From an uncultured Clostridium sp. (GTDB lineage: Bacteria; Bacillota; Clostridia; TANB77; CAG-508): DNA of 64,000 bases. The stretch spans positions 62,001 to 126,000 of the forward strand of contig CABVAF010000003.1 in the NCBI GenBank assembly GCA_902496295.1. The letters are read 5' to 3'. The number at the start of each line of letters is the position of its first letter. Within the stretch, counting starts at the first letter, position 1. Shown here in pieces: positions 60,455 to 64,000 of the stretch. The translations under genes and the position numbers were made by a program. The notes beneath the pieces were generated by a model. The model did no database searches. It saw only the letters and a program-made list of their open reading frames with translations, and was not told where the DNA came from.

Positions 60455-62113
60455 ATGCAAATAACATTTCTAGGTGCAACAAAAACTGTTACAGGTTCAA
60501 ACTTTTTGGTGGAGGGTGCAGGAAAGAAGTTTTTAATTGATTGCGGATTATATCAAGGTAGTAGTAAGGAAGAAGAAAAAAATGATGAACCGTTTTTATA
60601 TAATCCAAAAGAAATAGATTTTATGATATTAACACATGCTCATATAGATCACTCTGGAAGAATTCCTCTTTTATATAATGATGGTTTTAGAGGAACTATA
60701 TATGCACATAAAGCTACAATGGACTTATGCTCTATAATGCTTCCTGACAGCGGTCACATTCAAGAGCAGGAGGCAGAATGGAAAAATAGAAAACGAGTAA
60801 GACAGGGTAAAAATATTGTAATTCCACTTTATACTGCAGAAGATGCGGAAAAGTGTATGGAAGTATTTAAACCTGTAAATTATGATGAAATAATAGAAAT
60901 AACACCAGAAATACATGTAAGATTTAATGATGCAGGACATATGTTGGGTTCTGCTATAGTAGAAGTATGGATTAATGAGGATGGAAGAGATAAAAAAATA
61001 GTTTTTAGTGGTGATATTGGAAACAATGATATTCCACTACTTTCTTCTCCAACAATGATTGAAAGTGCTGATTATTTAGTTATGGAATCTACATATGGAG
61101 GAAGATTGCATAATAGAAATGACGAAAAAGCAAATTTATTCTTAAATATTGTTTCTGAAACCTTAGATAAAAATGGAACAGTTGTAATTCCATCTTTTGC
61201 AGTTGGAAGGACACAAGAAATTTTGTATGAAATCAATAATTTAAAATGTAGTGATTGTAGTGAAAAAATAAAGAAAGAATACGAAACATTAATGAAGGCA
61301 CCGGTTTATGTAGATAGTCCTTTAGCAATTTCTGCAACAGAAATATTTAAAGAAAATATGAACTTATTTGATGAAGAGACACAAGCGTTAATACAAAGTG
61401 GTGATAATCCACTAGAATTTCCTGGATTGCAATTTACAAGAACCGCGGATGAGTCGAAATCTCTAAATGAAATGGATGGAGCAGCTATTATTATATCTGC
61501 AAGTGGTATGTGCGATGTTGGAAGAATAAAGCATCATTTAAAACATCATATATGGAATCCAAATAGTACGATTTTATTTGTAGGATATCAAGCACCTGGA
61601 ACTTTAGGAAGAAGGATAGTTGATGGCGCAAAAACTATAAAGATTTTTGGGGAAGAAATTGCTGTAAACGCAAGAATTGAATATATAGAGGGATATTCTG
61701 GTCATGCAGACCAAGAATGGTTAATGAATTTTATATATTCTTTTATTACAAAGCCAAAGCATATCTTTTTAGTACATGGAGAACCAGAAGGGCAAAAAAT
61801 ATTGCAAGAGAAAATATCTCAAGAAATAAAAATACCTGTTACAATTCCTGAATTTGGAGAGGTATATAGCATAAAAGATGAAATAATAGAAAAAGTAGAT
61901 CAATTAGAAAGTACAATTACAGAAAGAGAGAGTACTCCAAGAGCAGAAGTAATAGAAAAGATGAAAATATTAAAAAATGAGATTGCAGACATGGAGGAAA
62001 TTGTTAAAGCAGATTACTTAACTGATGATGCAACAGATGAAGACATTGCAAAATTAAAACTAAGATTAAAAGAATTAGAAAGCCAAATATTAAAAATTGT
62101 GGAAAACGAATAA
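60455..62113 (+). CDS. Metallo-beta-lactamase / beta-CASP RNA-type hydrolase
   Basis: A 552-residue protein of the CPSF/Ysh1-like bacterial group. The lactamase zinc motif reads HAHIDHSGRIP (about 60-70), with further ligands in FNDAGHMLGSA and FSGDIGNND. The beta-CASP domain and the RMMBL-type motif follow: SASGMCDVGRIKHHL, LFVGYQAPGTLGRR, YSGHADQ and HGEPEGQ. The C-terminal 70 residues form an added coiled coil. Such proteins process RNA, but substrates of this bacterial type are mostly undefined. AAGGGAGAA is the ribosome site. Confidence 0.85.
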   Translation: MQITFLGATKTVTGSNFLVEGAGKKFLIDCGLYQGSSKEEEKNDEPFLYNPKEIDFMILTHAHIDHSGRIPLLYNDGFRGTIYAHKATMDLCSIMLPDSGHIQEQEAEWKNRKRVRQGKNIVIPLYTAEDAEKCMEVFKPVNYDEIIEITPEIHVRFNDAGHMLGSAIVEVWINEDGRDKKIVFSGDIGNNDIPLLSSPTMIESADYLVMESTYGGRLHNRNDEKANLFLNIVSETLDKNGTVVIPSFAVGRTQEILYEINNLKCSDCSEKIKKEYETLMKAPVYVDSPLAISATEIFKENMNLFDEETQALIQSGDNPLEFPGLQFTRTADESKSLNEMDGAAIIISASGMCDVGRIKHHLKHHIWNPNSTILFVGYQAPGTLGRRIVDGAKTIKIFGEEIAVNARIEYIEGYSGHADQEWLMNFIYSFITKPKHIFLVHGEPEGQKILQEKISQEIKIPVTIPEFGEVYSIKDEIIEKVDQLESTITERESTPRAEVIEKMKILKNEIADMEEIVKADYLTDDATDEDIAKLKLRLKELESQILKIVENE

Positions 62114-62152
62114 TTATGAAGTTTAAGAAATAAATTAAGGGAGAGTTAACGA

Positions 62153-64000
62153 ATGAGAACAAAATATTATAATGATGCTTTTATAGGAAACAAAGATATT
62201 TTAGCTACATATAGCAAAAAAGGAGAATTATTAAGGCTATATTATCCAAATCCGGACTTTAGACAGTTTATAGATTTTTTTGGAACAGGAATAAAGGTTA
62301 ATGATTCAGGAATGATTTATCTACATGAAGATATAAACAATAAATATAGCCAATATTATGATGAAGATACAAATATACTAAATACGGAAATAGAGAATTT
62401 ATATTATAGACTAAAAATAAAGCAAACAGATTACACATCAATAAAGAAAGATGTTATTATAAAACAGTATGTATTTGAAAATAATAATAGTATAAATTTA
62501 GACATAAATTTTTTAGTACATTCAAAACTAATTTACGAGGAGAATAATGCAGTTGGTTCTCAAATAAAAAATAATGCACTAATTCAATATTGCCATGATT
62601 ATGCACTTGGAATTTTTTCTAAAGAAAACATATATAGTCATCAATTAAATGATGTTGCAAATAATATACAAAGTGGAGTAATACAAGATAAAGACTATAT
62701 TGGAATGGCAGCAGACTCAGCTGTTAGTTATGATATTGGAATAATAAAGCCTGGAGAAAAAAGAGAATTTGTATTATTTATAGTTCCAACTCAAGGAATA
62801 GCTGAAGGAGATAATCAATTATTACTAGATAAAATAGATGAAGTAAGGAAAATAGACTTAAAAGCAGAAAAGCAAAATGTAGCTAAATATTGGAAAAAGT
62901 TTGTAAAAGACCATTATAAATTAGGAGAAAAATATCAAATCACAAATAAAAATTATCAAGGATATTTAGAAAAGTTAAATAAAATATATAAAAGAAGTAT
63001 ACTACTTTTTCCATTGCTTATGGATGAGACAACTGGTGGAATAGTTGCTTCAGCAGAAGTAGATGAGGAAAAGAGCCAATCTGGAAGATATGCATATTGT
63101 TGGCCAAGAGATGCAGTTTTTATTTGTTCAGCACTTGACAAAATAGGGATGACAAAAGAAGTAGAAAAGTTTTATAAAGTATTTTGTAAAAATACACAAA
63201 GCAAAAGTGGAATGTGGGAACAAAGATTTTATACAGATGGAAAGCTTGCGCCTTGTTGGGGATATCAAATAGATGAAACTGCTAGTGTAATATATGGTGT
63301 TTACGAACACTACAAAGTAACTAAAGAAGGAAAATTTATAAAAGATACATTTAAAATGTGTGACAAAGCAGTAAGATTTCTAGAAAGATATATGGATAAT
63401 ATATTAGGAACAAAAGATGATAGCGATGTTGTAAAAAAAGAAATTGAAGAAACGTATCATACAGAAGATAGAGAAAAACTACCAGTAAGCTATGACTTAT
63501 GGGAAATGAATGAAGGTGTTCATCTATATTCTTTAGCAAGCATAAATGCAGCATATAATGCTATGCTTAAAATATATGAAATAATGGAGCCAGAGTATAA
63601 AGAAAACAGACTAAAACTTGAGAATATACATAAAAATGTAATTCGCATAAAGAAACAATTAGAAGTTATGCAAAAGTATGTAAGTAAAAACTTATATAAT
63701 GAAAAAACAAAAACATTAAAAAGAAATACAGAAGATGAGAAAACAGACATAAGTATTTTAGGAAGTGTATATCCTTTTGAAATGTTTGGGCCAAAAGAAA
63801 AGAAAGTATTAAATACTATAGAGAAAATAAACTTAACACTACGTACATATACAGGAGGATATTTACGTTTTGAACAAGATAGTTATCGTGGAGGAAAAAA
63901 TCCATGGCCAATATCAACACTATGGATGTCGATGTACTATCAAAAAGCAGGAGAGGCAAAAAAAGCAAAAGAATGTCTAGAATTTGTTATAAAGAGTTGT
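62153..64000 (+). CDS. Glycoside hydrolase family 15 (glucoamylase-like) protein, partial
   Basis: An open frame of 616 codons cut by the window end. It begins MRTKYYNDAFIGNKDILATY. The N-terminal ~270 residues form the beta-sandwich seen before GH15 catalytic domains. The (alpha/alpha)6 catalytic part has GRYAYCWPRDAVFICSALD, a typical GH15 substrate-site block, QIDETASVIYGVYEHYK, and YDLWEMNEGVHLYSLAS, holding the likely catalytic glutamate. It has no signal peptide, so it acts on cytosolic alpha-glucans or trehalose-like sugars. AAGGGAGAG precedes the ATG. Confidence 0.88.
   Translation, partial: MRTKYYNDAFIGNKDILATYSKKGELLRLYYPNPDFRQFIDFFGTGIKVNDSGMIYLHEDINNKYSQYYDEDTNILNTEIENLYYRLKIKQTDYTSIKKDVIIKQYVFENNNSINLDINFLVHSKLIYEENNAVGSQIKNNALIQYCHDYALGIFSKENIYSHQLNDVANNIQSGVIQDKDYIGMAADSAVSYDIGIIKPGEKREFVLFIVPTQGIAEGDNQLLLDKIDEVRKIDLKAEKQNVAKYWKKFVKDHYKLGEKYQITNKNYQGYLEKLNKIYKRSILLFPLLMDETTGGIVASAEVDEEKSQSGRYAYCWPRDAVFICSALDKIGMTKEVEKFYKVFCKNTQSKSGMWEQRFYTDGKLAPCWGYQIDETASVIYGVYEHYKVTKEGKFIKDTFKMCDKAVRFLERYMDNILGTKDDSDVVKKEIEETYHTEDREKLPVSYDLWEMNEGVHLYSLASINAAYNAMLKIYEIMEPEYKENRLKLENIHKNVIRIKKQLEVMQKYVSKNLYNEKTKTLKRNTEDEKTDISILGSVYPFEMFGPKEKKVLNTIEKINLTLRTYTGGYLRFEQDSYRGGKNPWPISTLWMSMYYQKAGEAKKAKECLEFVIKSC

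Noticed and set aside
1..64000. CRISPR array or prophage
   Set aside because: No regularly spaced repeats with unique spacers and no phage structural or integrase genes were seen.

Overview
This window is AT-rich DNA (mostly A/T-ending codons, AGA for arginine, strong AGGAGG-type ribosome sites) from an endospore-forming member of the Clostridia. The sporulation genes (yabG, sipL, yunB, spoVAC/AD/AE), the Firmicutes-type T-box and L20 leaders, the minus-strand tmRNA and the sepF/divIVA cell-division genes support this. The codon style and gene set resemble uncultured gut clostridia; I cannot name a species.

Layout. 1-3.4 kb: yabG (minus, cut by the window edge), veg, sipL and yunB, a spore-coat neighbourhood. 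3.5-7.4 kb: a membrane acyltransferase-like protein and two alpha/beta hydrolases. 7.5-10.1 kb: rplM-rpsI (minus) and infC-rpmI-rplT with leader. 10.2-13.3 kb: a HAD nucleotidase, then dodecin-spoVAC-spoVAD-spoVAE on the minus strand. 13.4-22.2 kb: two long pilin-like proteins with hypervariable C-termini, flanking T-box-pheS-pheT and an arginase. 22.6-31.1 kb: Rpn nuclease, yqeG, prepilin peptidase, Xaa-Pro peptidase, efp, a CD1247-type zinc protein, a C-terminal processing protease, a low-complexity membrane protein and tRNA-Val/Asp/Phe. 31.2-38.7 kb: a broken fic gene, DUF2207 and SLH surface proteins, dapF-dapL, an M23 peptidase, GtrA and tRNA-Trp. 38.8-45.2 kb: a divergent pyrE-like gene and the pyrB-I-C-F-K-D operon. 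45.3-48.7 kb: a probable type I toxin-antitoxin pair, tmRNA, the third pilin-like variable protein and small Cys-rich proteins. 48.8-64 kb: mutL, miaA, a membrane-fusion protein, sepF, divIVA, rsmD, ftsK, an RNA-type metallo-beta-lactamase protein and a GH15 glucoamylase-like protein cut by the window edge.

Two things stand out. First, every place where CGG falls in the reading frame of a gene (nine sites in five genes) is a place where the conserved frame continues at +1, as if the C were skipped and the following GGN read as glycine, or as if CGGN were a four-base glycine codon. I found no CGG used as an ordinary in-frame codon in any other gene of the window. The sites restore a complete YabG core, connect a well-started signal peptide to the pilin helix in all three pilin-like genes, and restore the all-glycine tail of a DUF2207 protein. 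This looks like codon-specific +1 decoding and would be hidden by standard annotation. Second, the three pilin-like proteins share one promoter design and end in C-type-lectin/FGE-like domains whose last ~50 codons are almost all NNC/NNT and differ sharply between copies. This is the signature of targets of a diversity-generating retroelement whose reverse transcriptase is not in this window. The prepilin peptidase at 24.3 kb is a candidate processing enzyme for them.

A dispersed palindromic repeat (core GGGGACAGGTC) sits directly at the stop codons of several genes and may be a small mobile or REP-like element.
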